DNA of 33,527 nucleotides from contig CAYVCG010000016.1 of the NCBI GenBank assembly GCA_964449985.1, forward strand, positions 1 through 33,527, read 5' to 3'. Positions 7,081-15,632 of the stretch are shown here, in pieces. The translations under genes and the position numbers were made by a program. A model generated the notes under the pieces. That model saw nothing but the letters and a program-made list of their open reading frames with translations, searched no databases and was not told the DNA's origin. Each line of letters begins with the position of its first letter. The first letter of the stretch is position 1. This DNA comes from CAYVCG01 sp964449985 (GTDB lineage Bacteria; Bacillota; Clostridia; Lachnospirales; WRAX01).

Positions 7081-8340
7081 ATGGCATGGTTTTTAAAAAA
7101 AGAACAAAGGGCTGAGGAATCGTCTGGGGAAAGCCCGCCGCATGATGACGTTTTATTACAAGCTATCATGGGCAGAAGCGTTATGACAAAGACGGATGCG
7201 CTTAATATACCAAGTTTGCGCAGCTGTATAAATCTTGTAGCCGATATGGTATCTATGATTCCGATTAAACTGTACCAAGAAAGCGATGGGAAAGCTGAAG
7301 AAATCAAGGAAGACAATAGAATCAGGCTGTTGAATGACGATACCGGAGATACGCTGGATGCAGTCCAATTTTGGAAAGCAATTATAACGGATTATTATCT
7401 TGGTAAAGGTGGGTACGCCTATATTAACAAAAAGCGTAATGAAGTTATTAGTCTTCATTATGTTGACGAGGCTCTTATTTCTGCGCAAGACAATAACGAT
7501 CCCATATTTAAAGATTATGATTTTATTGTTAATGGTAAGCCATACAAGCCATTTGATTTTATGAAAATTCTTAGAAATACAAAAAATGGGGCAACTGGCA
7601 CAAGCGTAATTGAAGAAAACCCTCTAATCCTAAGCGTGGCTTACAATTCGCTACGGTATGAAGAAAACCTTGTGAAAAAAGGCGGTAATAAAAAAGGGTT
7701 TATCAAATCACCGAAAAAACTAACACAAGCAGCCATAGATGAGCTTAAAGCTGCATGGCGTAAGCTTTATGGCAATAATGACGAAAATGTAGTTGTCCTG
7801 AACGACGGTCTTGATTTTAAAGAATCTAGTAATACATCTGTTGAAATGCAGATGAATGAGAACAAGGCATCAAATTCGACTGAAATTTGTAAGCTAATCA
7901 ATATCCCGTCAAGCTTAATAAAAGGAGATGCCGGGCATATGGAATATGCAAATGCCTTTAGGACTGGTGTTGCCCCCGTACTAAGAGCTATAGAATGTGC
8001 TTTAAATAGAGATCTTCTTCTTGAAAAGGAAAAAGGCTCTTTTTATTTTGCTTTTGACACTAAAGAAATGCTTAAAGGCGATATTAAATCAAGGTTTGAA
8101 GCTTATAAAATCGGTATTGAAGCAAACTTCCTGCAAGTTGATGAAGTGCGTTTCATGGAAGACCTCCCGTCTTTGGGTCTTAATTACATAAAACTGGGAT
8201 TGGATTCGGTTTTATATAATCCCGAAACAAAAGAAATTTATACCCCAAACACAAACCAAACAACAGTTATGGACAAGGATGTAGCACACGATGGTGTGGC
8301 AGATGACGAGATTGAAGGAGGTGATATTAGTGAAAGCTGA
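7081..8340 (+). CDS. Portal protein, HK97 family
   Basis: A 419-residue protein starting at ATG 7081. The pattern Ile-Pro-Ser-Leu-Arg-Ser-Cys-Ile-Asn-Leu-Val-Ala-Asp near residue 42, followed by a Pro-Ile-Lys-Leu-Tyr strand, is typical of HK97-type portals, as is the later helical stem and acidic tail. Twelve copies form the ring through which DNA enters and leaves the head, and to which the terminase docks. The order terminase, portal, protease, capsid is the standard HK97-like head module. The C-terminus overlaps the protease gene by 11 nt, suggesting translational coupling. Confidence 0.93.
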   Translation: MAWFLKKEQRAEESSGESPPHDDVLLQAIMGRSVMTKTDALNIPSLRSCINLVADMVSMIPIKLYQESDGKAEEIKEDNRIRLLNDDTGDTLDAVQFWKAIITDYYLGKGGYAYINKKRNEVISLHYVDEALISAQDNNDPIFKDYDFIVNGKPYKPFDFMKILRNTKNGATGTSVIEENPLILSVAYNSLRYEENLVKKGGNKKGFIKSPKKLTQAAIDELKAAWRKLYGNNDENVVVLNDGLDFKESSNTSVEMQMNENKASNSTEICKLINIPSSLIKGDAGHMEYANAFRTGVAPVLRAIECALNRDLLLEKEKGSFYFAFDTKEMLKGDIKSRFEAYKIGIEANFLQVDEVRFMEDLPSLGLNYIKLGLDSVLYNPETKEIYTPNTNQTTVMDKDVAHDGVADDEIEGGDISES

Positions 8341-8914
8341 AATCAGAGCAGACGGATTACACATAAGCGGTTACGTTAATGTACCGGGCAGGGAAAGCAG
8401 ACCGGTTGTAACGTCCCACGGTATGGTTAACGAGGTGATTGAACAACGTGCTTTCCAGCGCGCAATTGAAAAAGCCGAGGAAATAAGGCTTATGCTTGAC
8501 CACGAAAAGAAAATAGCGTCCACAAAAGAGGGCACTCTTGATGTTTATGAAGATGCCGTTGGGCTACGCGCCGAGGCAGTTGTTGCTGATGATGAAACAG
8601 TTGCCGCAGCGCGCCAAGGCAAGCTAAAAGGCTGGAGCTTTAACATGTTTAAGGTTAAAGATGAGATTGAAGAGCGCGCAGGCAAGCTACCTCTAAGAAA
8701 AGTAAAAGATTTTTCCATGACCGAAATAACGCTTGCTTTACGCAAAAAACCGGTTTACGCCTCTACATCAATAGAGGTTAGAGCGGATGACAGCGAAGAA
8801 ATTGAATTGCGCAGCGGTGATGACGAAATTAATGTTTTGGATTTGACTCAACAAAAAATAAAAGAAATTGATTACAGTGAGTTTGAAAATAAGATTAAAA
8901 AATTGAAAGGATGA
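8330..8914 (+). CDS. Prohead maturation protease, HK97 type
   Basis: The start is GTG 8330, eight bases after a strong AAGGAGG; a longer in-frame ATG at 8291 is buried in the portal gene and lacks a ribosome site. The 194 residues carry the expected catalytic His58 in Met-Leu-Asp-His-Glu-Lys and Ser103 in Gly-Trp-Ser-Phe-Asn-Met of the U35 (HK97 gp4-like) serine protease family. It cleaves the scaffolding part of the capsid protein during head maturation. The acidic, Lys-rich C-terminus (about residues 140-194) may be removed by self-cleavage. Directly upstream of the capsid gene. Confidence 0.92.
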   Translation: MKAEIRADGLHISGYVNVPGRESRPVVTSHGMVNEVIEQRAFQRAIEKAEEIRLMLDHEKKIASTKEGTLDVYEDAVGLRAEAVVADDETVAAARQGKLKGWSFNMFKVKDEIEERAGKLPLRKVKDFSMTEITLALRKKPVYASTSIEVRADDSEEIELRSGDDEINVLDLTQQKIKEIDYSEFENKIKKLKG

Positions 8915-8920
8915 TTAATT

Positions 8921-10021
8921 ATGGCTGAATTAAAATCATTAATTGAGCAGAGAAATGACAAGGTTTTAGAATTACAATCGCTTATCGAAGGAGCAAAAGA
9001 GGAAGTACGGGCTATGAGCGAGGAAGAGCAAGCTAAGTTTCAAGCTTTAGAAGCTGAAATAGGTGGTATTGACTCAACAATTAAGGCGGAAGAAAGGGCT
9101 AGAGAAATGTGTCTAAGCACTGATGGAAAAAAAGAAGATACTGACAAAAGTGAAAAAGTGATAGCGGCCTTCATCCGTGGGGAAGAATTGCGGGCTGGCG
9201 ACATGTCCACCACATCTAATGGCAATATTATTCCGGCTGATTTTTCAAGCGATATTATCAAAAAAGTAAGTGAGCTAAGTGGCATTTATAACATGATTGG
9301 CAAAGTAAACTCTACCGGTATTTACAAGCAAATCGTGGAGAAAAACAAAATCACTGCAGGATGGACAAACGAATTAGCAGAAGTTACAAAGTCAACAGCG
9401 GATTATGACATTGTGGATATAGGACACCATAAGTTAGGCGCATTGGTTAAGCTTTCCTATGAAATAATTAGTCAAGCTACTTTCCCCATTGTTGCTGAGG
9501 TCACAACACAAATGGTAGATGCTTTTACAGAAAAAGCAGAGGAAGCAATCATTAAAGGCACTGGAACGGGGCAGCCTACTGGTCTAATGAGTGGTGGAAC
9601 TGAATACAAAACAGCATCGGCAACAGCTATAACGGCAGATGAAATAATAAAAATTTACCACAAACTTAAAGCCCCTTACCTTAACAATGCAAGTTGGATA
9701 ATGAACCGTAATACCTTATGCGCAATTAGGTTGCTTAAAGACACGAATGGCCAGTATCTTTTCCATGAATCAGAACTAACTAGTGGATACGTGGGCTACA
9801 TACTTGGGAAACCGGTTCTTTTGACAGAAGCTATGAGCGATTACACCATTATGTTTGGTGACTTTGGCCGGGCATACAAGGCAAATGTTAACCCTCAAAT
9901 GACTATACAAGTACTTAATGAGGTTTATGCTTCTCAGGGTGCTAAAGGTATTTTAGGCTTTATGTTTTTAGATGGTCGCCCTGTCAATGATGAGGCGTAT
10001 GTTGTAGGCAAGTCTGCTTAA
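8921..10021 (+). CDS. Major capsid protein, HK97 fold
   Basis: A 366-residue protein. Residues 1 to about 75 form a charged coiled coil, the delta domain that acts as built-in scaffold. The region around residues 85-105 (Arg-Gly-Glu-Glu-Leu-Arg-Ala-Gly then Ser-Thr-Thr-Ser-Asn-Gly) is a likely site for the upstream protease. The rest has HK97-type elements, including Gly-Thr-Gly-Thr-Gly-Gln-Pro-Thr-Gly-Leu near residue 212. No sign of the covalent crosslinking residues can be judged without a structure. It is preceded by a short ribosome site and followed directly by AAGGAGG for the next gene. Most abundant virion protein expected. Confidence 0.95.
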   Translation: MAELKSLIEQRNDKVLELQSLIEGAKEEVRAMSEEEQAKFQALEAEIGGIDSTIKAEERAREMCLSTDGKKEDTDKSEKVIAAFIRGEELRAGDMSTTSNGNIIPADFSSDIIKKVSELSGIYNMIGKVNSTGIYKQIVEKNKITAGWTNELAEVTKSTADYDIVDIGHHKLGALVKLSYEIISQATFPIVAEVTTQMVDAFTEKAEEAIIKGTGTGQPTGLMSGGTEYKTASATAITADEIIKIYHKLKAPYLNNASWIMNRNTLCAIRLLKDTNGQYLFHESELTSGYVGYILGKPVLLTEAMSDYTIMFGDFGRAYKANVNPQMTIQVLNEVYASQGAKGILGFMFLDGRPVNDEAYVVGKSA

Positions 10022-10034
10022 GGAGGTATCCCTT

Positions 10035-10223
10035 ATGAGGATTAAAGCTCTAGTAAGCTTCGCCGGAATTTTAACTATGCACAAAGGTGAAGAATTGGAG
10101 CACGATAACCCTGTTGTGCTCCAAGATCTTTTGCAGGCAGGCTATGTTGAAGAAATAAAAAGACCGCCTCCAAAAGGCACAAAGAAAACCATATTAGAAG
10201 AGGTGTTGCCTGATGAAGGTTAG
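10035..10223 (+). CDS. Small head protein, unknown role
   Basis: A 62-residue protein with AAGGAGGT just upstream. It begins with a hydrophobic strand (Leu-Val-Ser-Phe-Ala-Gly) and has Leu-Leu-Gln-Ala-Gly-Tyr-Val-Glu in the middle, a pattern common in small proteins between the capsid and head-tail connector genes of Firmicute phages. The Lys/Pro-rich tail overlaps the next gene by 11 nt. It may be a minor head or assembly protein, but I know of no tested function. Confidence 0.6.
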   Translation: MRIKALVSFAGILTMHKGEELEHDNPVVLQDLLQAGYVEEIKRPPPKGTKKTILEEVLPDEG

Positions 10224-10509
10224 TGAAATAAACATATATGATTTGGCAAATTATTTGCGGCTTGATCCGGATAGTTTGGAAGGCGCTGAAAGTACAATGC
10301 TTGAAACAATTTTATCATCAGCTAAGGCTTTTATTAAATCATATACAGGACTTACCGAAACAAGAATTGACGAGCATGAGGATTTTACTATTGTGGTTTT
10401 TATATTGGCGCAAGATATGAATGACAACAGGGTTTTATATGTTGAGAAAGACAATATAAATAAAACCGTAGAAACCATATTAGGAATGCACTCTGTTAAT
10501 TTGCTTTAG
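10213..10509 (+). CDS. Head-tail connector, HK97 gp6-like
   Basis: A 98-residue helical protein in the position and size of the gp6-like head-tail connector (adaptor) that forms a ring below the portal. The middle contains a Leu-Glu-Thr-Ile-Leu-Ser-Ser-Ala-Lys-Ala-Phe-Ile-Lys helix followed by Tyr-Thr-Gly-Leu-Thr, the hallmark of this family. It overlaps the preceding small gene and is followed, after an AGGAGG, by the head closure gene. The call is based on both motif and gene order. Confidence 0.85.
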   Translation: MKVSEINIYDLANYLRLDPDSLEGAESTMLETILSSAKAFIKSYTGLTETRIDEHEDFTIVVFILAQDMNDNRVLYVEKDNINKTVETILGMHSVNLL

Positions 10510-10520
10510 GAGGCGTTGTT

Positions 10521-10847
10521 ATGAGAGGTTTTAATCCCGGTAGATTCAACAGAAGGATTGAGTTTCTATCGCCTCCGGTGACAAAAAATGATTATGGAGA
10601 GCTTACAGGTGAATGGGAACTTTATAAAAGCGTTATGGCAAGCAAAGAACCAATCCTTGGCAAAGAGCTTTTTGCCGCTCTTACAAATGATACGAGAATT
10701 GAAGTTAAGTTTAGGGCAAGGTACACGAGGGGCGTAACAGATGTAATGAGAATACGGCAGGGTAATGAGGTTTATGAAATTATATCTGTGATTGACGTTG
10801 ATGATATGCATAAGGAATTACTTTGTTATTGTAAGTTGGTGGATTGA
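10521..10847 (+). CDS. Head closure / head-tail joining protein, SPP1 gp16-like
   Basis: A 108-residue protein opening with Phe-Asn-Pro-Gly-Arg-Phe-Asn-Arg-Arg-Ile-Glu-Phe, typical of the phage head-tail joining family (SPP1 gp16, HK97 gp7 groups). A central Gly-Glu-Leu-Thr-Gly-Glu-Trp segment and C-terminal beta strands follow. The protein closes the connector after packaging and offers the surface for tail binding. The last base of its TGA is the first base of the next ATG, an arrangement that favours coupled translation. Confidence 0.85.
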   Translation: MRGFNPGRFNRRIEFLSPPVTKNDYGELTGEWELYKSVMASKEPILGKELFAALTNDTRIEVKFRARYTRGVTDVMRIRQGNEVYEIISVIDVDDMHKELLCYCKLVD

Positions 10848-11311
10848 TGGCTAAGACATATTTTAAAGTTGAAGGCATGAAGGAATTGCAAAAAAGCCTG
10901 AAAAAGCTAGGAGATGTCCCACAAAAATACGTAACTCAATCCGCAAAAAAGGGCATGAACATAGCTTTGAGGGCTGCAAAAGCTAACGCTCCTGTTGATA
11001 GTGGTGATTTAAAAAAAGGTATTATTTTAGTGGGTGAAAAACCTAGGGTCAAAGGTAAAAAGGTTTATAGAATTGTTTTTGATAGAGCTATGAGCAATGT
11101 TTTTCAAAAACCAAATAAGGAAGGTAAGATAACAGGGTATTATCCAATTTCACAAGAATACGGTTTTTTTGCAGTTAATGGCAGGTATATACCGGGTTAC
11201 GCCTTTGCCCGTAAGGCTTTAGAAAGTAATGCACCAAGTATTGAAAAAACTACTGTCCAAACCATGAAAAAAAAGATTGATGAAGAAATATCTAAAGGGG
11301 GCTTGAAGTAA
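10847..11311 (+). CDS. Tail completion protein, HK97 gp10-like
   Basis: A 154-residue protein starting at ATG 10847 in a TGATG overlap with the previous stop; the TTG three bases earlier is possible but less likely. Family traits are visible: Gly-Met-Lys-Glu-Leu-Gln-Lys-Ser-Leu near the start, Ala-Pro-Val-Asp-Ser-Gly-Asp-Leu in the middle, a Gln-Glu-Tyr-Gly-Phe turn, and Ala-Phe-Ala-Arg-Lys-Ala-Leu near residue 125. This family (HK97 gp10, SPP1 gp16.1 neighbours) finishes the tail end that joins the head. Overlaps the next gene by one base. Confidence 0.88.
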   Translation: MAKTYFKVEGMKELQKSLKKLGDVPQKYVTQSAKKGMNIALRAAKANAPVDSGDLKKGIILVGEKPRVKGKKVYRIVFDRAMSNVFQKPNKEGKITGYYPISQEYGFFAVNGRYIPGYAFARKALESNAPSIEKTTVQTMKKKIDEEISKGGLK

Positions 11312-11637
11312 TGGATAAAGTACTTAGGCATGAGCTTGAAAATGCTATCCCTGAACTGGCAGGGGAAATATACCCGACAAACGCCCCTGAAACATCAAAA
11401 AGACCGTATTTGGTCTACACTAGGCTTGGGTCAGATAGAATTAAGGCATTAGATGGGTATGCGGATAATCAGTCTATAAATTACATGTTTAGCATTATGG
11501 CAAAACGCTATGAAGAAATGCAAGATTTGAGAGATAAACTCGAAAAATTTTTTTTAACATTACCAAACTCAAAAAATATCCAGGACATTACAATTAACAA
11601 TATTGAGGAAACATATGAATTTAATTTATCTCTATAA
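11311..11637 (+). CDS. Tail terminator / completion protein, DUF3168-like
   Basis: A 108-residue protein in the usual place of the tail terminator between the gp10-like protein and the tail tube. It has Ile-Tyr-Pro-Thr-Asn-Ala-Pro followed by Arg-Pro-Tyr-Leu-Val-Tyr, a signature-like pattern of the DUF3168 group, and a central helix Met-Gln-Asp-Leu-Arg-Asp-Lys-Leu. Members cap the tail tube at its head-proximal end. Similarity is weak outside these elements, so gene order adds much of the support. Confidence 0.75.
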   Translation: MDKVLRHELENAIPELAGEIYPTNAPETSKRPYLVYTRLGSDRIKALDGYADNQSINYMFSIMAKRYEEMQDLRDKLEKFFLTLPNSKNIQDITINNIEETYEFNLSL

Positions 11638-11682
11638 CTTTGAATTATTGATTTCACGGTTTATTTCTAGGGAGGTTTATTT

Positions 11683-12105
11683 ATGGATGAAGTAAGCAGA
11701 GCATTAGGGACTAAATTAAAGATTGGAAAACAAAGTTCGGTAGAGGTCGCAAAATTGAGCTCCATTGGAGGAATTGAACTTTCAGCCGATTCGATTGATG
11801 TAACGGCGCTTGATAGCGAGGGCGGTTATCGAGAGTATATCGCCGGGTTTAAGGATGCGGGGGAGGTGGCTTTAGAAGGATACTTATTGCCTAAGAAGGG
11901 AAAAGGGCAAGCCGAACTTTACGAGCTGTTTGAGAGTGGAGATGTTGAAGATTTTTCTATAATATTTCCGCAAGACACTGGCGCGAGCTGGGAATTCAAG
12001 GGTGTTGTTATTGGGTTTGGTACATCTGCATCATTAGAAGACCCTTTATCTTTTTCCGCAACTATTAAAGTATCAGGCAAACCAACATTTATTACAGGTG
12101 AATAA
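11683..12105 (+). CDS. Major tail tube protein
   Basis: A 140-residue protein preceded by GGGAGG. Gly-Thr-Lys-Leu-Lys-Ile-Gly near residue 9, the Leu-Ser-Ala-Asp-Ser-Ile-Asp-Val-Thr-Ala-Leu-Asp strand and the Tyr-Arg-Glu-Tyr-Ile-Ala-Gly-Phe-Lys-Asp-Ala-Gly-Glu segment are hallmarks of the TP901-1-like major tail protein family. Hexameric rings of this protein stack to form the tail tube. The C-terminal part ends in an Ile-Lys-Val-Ser-Gly-Lys-Pro strand, and no Ig-like extra domain is present. Followed by the tail chaperones. Confidence 0.9.
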   Translation: MDEVSRALGTKLKIGKQSSVEVAKLSSIGGIELSADSIDVTALDSEGGYREYIAGFKDAGEVALEGYLLPKKGKGQAELYELFESGDVEDFSIIFPQDTGASWEFKGVVIGFGTSASLEDPLSFSATIKVSGKPTFITGE

Positions 12106-12122
12106 GAAAGGACGGTTAAATT

Positions 12123-12425
12123 ATGTTTTATCCAATTCAATTAGACAAAACAAGAAATCTTAGATTCGGAATGAGAGCAATTAGCCTAATAGAGAAAAAG
12201 TTTGGGAAGACTATATCATCTATAGACATGAGCAATATGACTATGGATAATATTGCAACTTTCATATGGGCCGGGCTCTTGTATGAAGACGATACGCTAA
12301 CGCCTGATAAGATAATGGATTTAGTTGACGACTATTCTGATATGGAAACAGTATTTAAAACTGTGAGGGAAGCTGTAGAACAGGCCTTTAATGATGGTAA
12401 TAGTGACACGGAAAAAAACGCATAG
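12123..12425 (+). CDS. Tail assembly chaperone, gpG-like
   Basis: A 100-residue protein upstream of the tape measure gene, in the place of lambda gpG. It starts with a short strand, has helices (Asn-Leu-Arg-Phe-Gly-Met-Arg-Ala-Ile and Ile-Ala-Thr-Phe-Ile-Trp-Ala-Gly-Leu) and an acidic C-terminus. Shortly before its stop it reads GAA AAA AAC, which contains the A AAA AAC heptamer. A minority of ribosomes slipping back one base would continue into the next frame to make the longer GT-like protein. The chaperone pair coats the tape measure during tail assembly. Confidence 0.85.
   Translation: MFYPIQLDKTRNLRFGMRAISLIEKKFGKTISSIDMSNMTMDNIATFIWAGLLYEDDTLTPDKIMDLVDDYSDMETVFKTVREAVEQAFNDGNSDTEKNA
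12413..12419 (+). promoter_or_regulatory. Minus-1 programmed frameshift site A AAA AAC
   Basis: In the gpG-like frame the codons are GAA AAA AAC, so the heptamer A AAA AAC is in the phase required for a minus-1 slip. The shifted frame is open from 12419 to 12775 and encodes the expected T domain. Slippery sites at this place are conserved in long-tailed phages. Confidence 0.85.
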
Positions 12426-12775
12426 AGAGCGGCGGCGAAGAATCTGAATTTAGCATTGTTGGTGCTATGGAGTTAGCCGCTCAGATTGGTATATCTATAA
12501 CAGAGTTTTGGCAAATTACCCCATTTGAACTAAGTATTGCCGCAAAAGGCTATTCGAAAAGGCTTGACGCGGACACCGAAATTATTACCCAAACTAATAT
12601 TATTCAGGCTTTTTTGATAAGCCGATGGGTATGGCAAAAAAGAGTTGATATAAAGAAATATCTGAACACTAAAAATAAAAAGAAAACTATGACGGACAAG
12701 GAAATGTTAGAACAAGTTAAAGTTTTAAACAACCTGCTTGGCGGTAATGTTGTTACGGAAAGGAGGGATTGTTAA
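12419..12775 (+). CDS. Frameshift extension of tail chaperone (gpT part of gpGT)
   Basis: This minus-1 frame continues directly from the slippery site with Arg-Ile-Glu-Ser-Gly-Gly and runs 118 residues, giving a fusion of about 217 residues with the gpG-like protein. It contains Glu-Leu-Ala-Ala-Gln-Ile-Gly-Ile-Ser and Phe-Trp-Gln-Ile-Thr-Pro-Phe-Glu-Leu, typical of the T domain of Firmicute phages. Separate start at an internal ATG (12467) is possible, but no good ribosome site precedes it. Known pairs need a fixed G to GT ratio for tail assembly. Ends with the AGGAGG of the tape measure gene inside its last codons. Confidence 0.82.
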   Translation, partial: RIESGGEESEFSIVGAMELAAQIGISITEFWQITPFELSIAAKGYSKRLDADTEIITQTNIIQAFLISRWVWQKRVDIKKYLNTKNKKKTMTDKEMLEQVKVLNNLLGGNVVTERRDC

Positions 12776-15628
12776 TTGCCAAAATCAAATTTTGTGGTTA
12801 GAGGCGGCGCTGATTTTTCCAGTATAAAGAAAGAAATGGGCAAAACGCAAGCCACTATTGCGCAGTTTGGGGCTAAAACGCAAATGGGGTTCACAAAGGC
12901 GTTTAGCGGCGTGGAAAAGGCGCAGGCAGGGCTAAAAAAGTCATTCATCGGTTTAGGTAAAATTATAGGCGCGGTGTTTGCAATTAGGGCAATTAAAAGC
13001 TTCGCAGATGAAAGCACAGCGGATTATAAGGATCAAATGGAAGTGGAAACAAAACTAGCGACTGTAATGCGCCAAAGAATGAATGCCAGCAATGAGGATA
13101 TAAAGTCAATATTAAATCTTGCCACTGCTCAACAGAAATTAGGCATTATTAGCGATGAAACCCAGATAGCAGGTGCGCAGCAGTTATCCACTTTTTTGGA
13201 GCAAAAGAAATCGCTTGATTTATTAGTTCCCGCTATGAATAACTTGTTAGCACAACAGAAGGGTTTTAACGCAACTCAGGGGGATGCTGTCGCAATTGGC
13301 AATTTGTTTGGAAAGGCCATGCAAGGCCAAACTTCTGCTTTAAGAAGGGTTGGCATAACATTTAGCGAAGCAGAAGAAAATGCATTAAAATATGCCAGTG
13401 AAATAGAAAGATCCGCTTTGCTTGCAAATATTATTACTAATAACGTTGGAAATATGAATTTTGTCTTGGCTCAAACAGACGTTGGACGGCAAAAACAGCT
13501 TGCTAATACGTTTAGCGATATCAAGGAACAGTTTGGAGCTGCATTCACACAAATTTCTGTTTTATTTCTTCCCGCATTAAATGCGGTTGCGCAAGCCTTG
13601 GCGTTTGTAGCTAACTTGGCTCGTCAGGTTGCTCAGTACATAGGCATGATGTTTGGGAAAGATATTTCAAAGGATGCCCAAGCATTATCAAGCACAGCCG
13701 GAGGATATACTAGCGTTGGTGATGCAGCTCTTGAAGCTGGTGACGATGTTTCGGCGGGCGCCAAGAAAGCAAAAGGCGCATTAGCTGGGTTTGACGAGAT
13801 TAATAATGTCCAACTTCCTGATGCTAGCGGATCGGGAGGCGGCGCAAATGCACCAGAGGGAGGTTCTATCGGAGGTGGTGGCGGTGTTGGCGATTTCGGC
13901 GGGATTGGTTCGCCAATTGAGGTTGATACAAGTGGGTTTGATGCAATAATTCAAAAAATAAAAGAAATTAAGGCGATGATTTTGCCCCTAATTATAGAAA
14001 TGGCAAAGATAGGCCAAAGTTTTATAGATGGGTTTTCTAAAAAAGCTATAGAAATTGACTTAAACCCAATTAAAAATTTAAAAAACATAGTTAGTAATAT
14101 TGGGTCTGGAATACAAAAAGGATTTAATAAAATTGATTTTTCGGCTATTAGTAGCAATCTAAAAACAGCCGTGAACGGTTTTGGCGAAATTGTTGCAAAT
14201 GGTCTAAGTAATTCCTTGCTTGTCGCAGAAAGCGGGAGTAAAGCGGTAGGCACAGCAATCCAATGGGGCATAGCTGCAGGTGGCAAAGGTGTTGAAATCG
14301 TAACTCAAGCCTTGGCGCAATTCACAGAAAACAATAAAGAAAATATCATGAGTTGGCAGAATGATATAAGCACTTCACTCCAAAATGCTTTTGGCAATCT
14401 AAATATAATTTTCGATACTATAGGAGAAGCTGCATTTAATAGCCTTGACAGCAATAAGAACCAAATAGCAAACATTCTTGAAGGCTTTATGACTACAGCT
14501 GCTGAACTAGGTATGACTACAGGCACTATTATTGCGGAAACTATTGAGACAATAACAGGAAATGCCGCTGAATTTGTCACTAGCAGAAAAGATGATATCC
14601 AAACATTCTTTGATACTAATGTTTCTATGTTTACAACGTTCGGTGATACAATAAACAAAATAGCTCAAAGCTTTTTAGCAATTATTAAAAAGAATTGGGA
14701 TGAACATTTTAAGGGCATTATAGACAGTGTTTCAAAGGCAGTTTTGGATATTGCAGGGTGGTTTTTGGATTTATACAATAAATTTATCGGGCCTGTCGTT
14801 AACAATCTTTTAACTTGGCTTGGAAGGATTTGGGATGATAGCCTAAAAGGGATTGTTGATGAGGTATTAGGATTTATCGGGCGCGTAGGCGGGCTCTTTG
14901 TTTCACTTTGGGATAGTAATATTAAGCCATTCGTAGATAACTTTGTAAAATATTTTTTACCAGGGATAACTAATGCGATTAATACAATTATGGATGTGGT
15001 AGGCGGCATAGTTAATATCGTTGGCGGCATTATTAAAGAGATAATTGGTGTTATAAATGGAATACTGGACTTTATTACAGGAGTGTTTTCTGGAAATTGG
15101 GAAAAGGCATGGAACGGCATTGTAAAAATATTTGATAGCATATTTGGTGGCGTAAAAGACGTTGTTAAGGCATCAATAAATATAGTTATTGACATAATTA
15201 ATGGTATGATAAATGGCATCATAATTGGCATGAATGCCGTTATATCTGCCATAAACTCAATAAGTTTTGAAGTTCCTGACTGGATCCCCGGAGTTGGTGG
15301 ATCTAAGGTCGGGTTCAATTTAGCTGCATTAACAGCCCCACAAATTCCGCGGCTTGCCAGAGGCGGCATTGTTGACAGAGCAACTTTAGCCATGATTGGT
15401 GAATCTGGCAAAGAGGCAGTTATGCCTTTAGAAAACAATACCGGTTGGATGATGGATCTCGCCAATATGATAGGCATGGTGTTATCAACAAATGGAGGCG
15501 CATCAGGAAACAGCGGCGGCCCCGGTGCTGTGTATTTAGACGGTAAAAAGGTCGGTAGTATTATTTTTGATGATTTGACGGCAGAAGCAAGACGCCGCGG
15601 CGTTGGTATGCCGATAAAGGCGGTGTAA
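12776..15628 (+). CDS. Tail tape measure protein
   Basis: A 950-residue protein starting at TTG 12776, right after the previous stop, with AGGAGG nine bases before. Residues 1-330 are helical, including a TP901-1-like segment with Ala-Gln-Gln-Leu-Ser-Thr-Phe. A Gly-rich linker lies around 350-385. Several hydrophobic segments follow (for example Met-Ile-Leu-Pro-Leu-Ile-Ile-Glu near 402 and a long Gly/Ile/Val-rich stretch near 735-770). The C-terminus has Arg-Gly-Gly-Ile-Val and Gly-Glu-Ser-Gly-Lys-Glu-Ala-Val-Met-Pro, conserved in this family. The protein sets tail length; the usual 0.15 nm per residue suggests a tail of roughly 140 nm. Confidence 0.95.
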   Translation: MPKSNFVVRGGADFSSIKKEMGKTQATIAQFGAKTQMGFTKAFSGVEKAQAGLKKSFIGLGKIIGAVFAIRAIKSFADESTADYKDQMEVETKLATVMRQRMNASNEDIKSILNLATAQQKLGIISDETQIAGAQQLSTFLEQKKSLDLLVPAMNNLLAQQKGFNATQGDAVAIGNLFGKAMQGQTSALRRVGITFSEAEENALKYASEIERSALLANIITNNVGNMNFVLAQTDVGRQKQLANTFSDIKEQFGAAFTQISVLFLPALNAVAQALAFVANLARQVAQYIGMMFGKDISKDAQALSSTAGGYTSVGDAALEAGDDVSAGAKKAKGALAGFDEINNVQLPDASGSGGGANAPEGGSIGGGGGVGDFGGIGSPIEVDTSGFDAIIQKIKEIKAMILPLIIEMAKIGQSFIDGFSKKAIEIDLNPIKNLKNIVSNIGSGIQKGFNKIDFSAISSNLKTAVNGFGEIVANGLSNSLLVAESGSKAVGTAIQWGIAAGGKGVEIVTQALAQFTENNKENIMSWQNDISTSLQNAFGNLNIIFDTIGEAAFNSLDSNKNQIANILEGFMTTAAELGMTTGTIIAETIETITGNAAEFVTSRKDDIQTFFDTNVSMFTTFGDTINKIAQSFLAIIKKNWDEHFKGIIDSVSKAVLDIAGWFLDLYNKFIGPVVNNLLTWLGRIWDDSLKGIVDEVLGFIGRVGGLFVSLWDSNIKPFVDNFVKYFLPGITNAINTIMDVVGGIVNIVGGIIKEIIGVINGILDFITGVFSGNWEKAWNGIVKIFDSIFGGVKDVVKASINIVIDIINGMINGIIIGMNAVISAINSISFEVPDWIPGVGGSKVGFNLAALTAPQIPRLARGGIVDRATLAMIGESGKEAVMPLENNTGWMMDLANMIGMVLSTNGGASGNSGGPGAVYLDGKKVGSIIFDDLTAEARRRGVGMPIKAV

Positions 15629-15632
15629 ATTT

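Noticed and set aside
14665..15477. Long open frame of 270 codons on the minus strand
   Set aside because: It lies fully inside the tape measure gene, has a low-complexity Ile/Pro/Thr-rich product as expected from an opposite-strand shadow, and no ribosome site.
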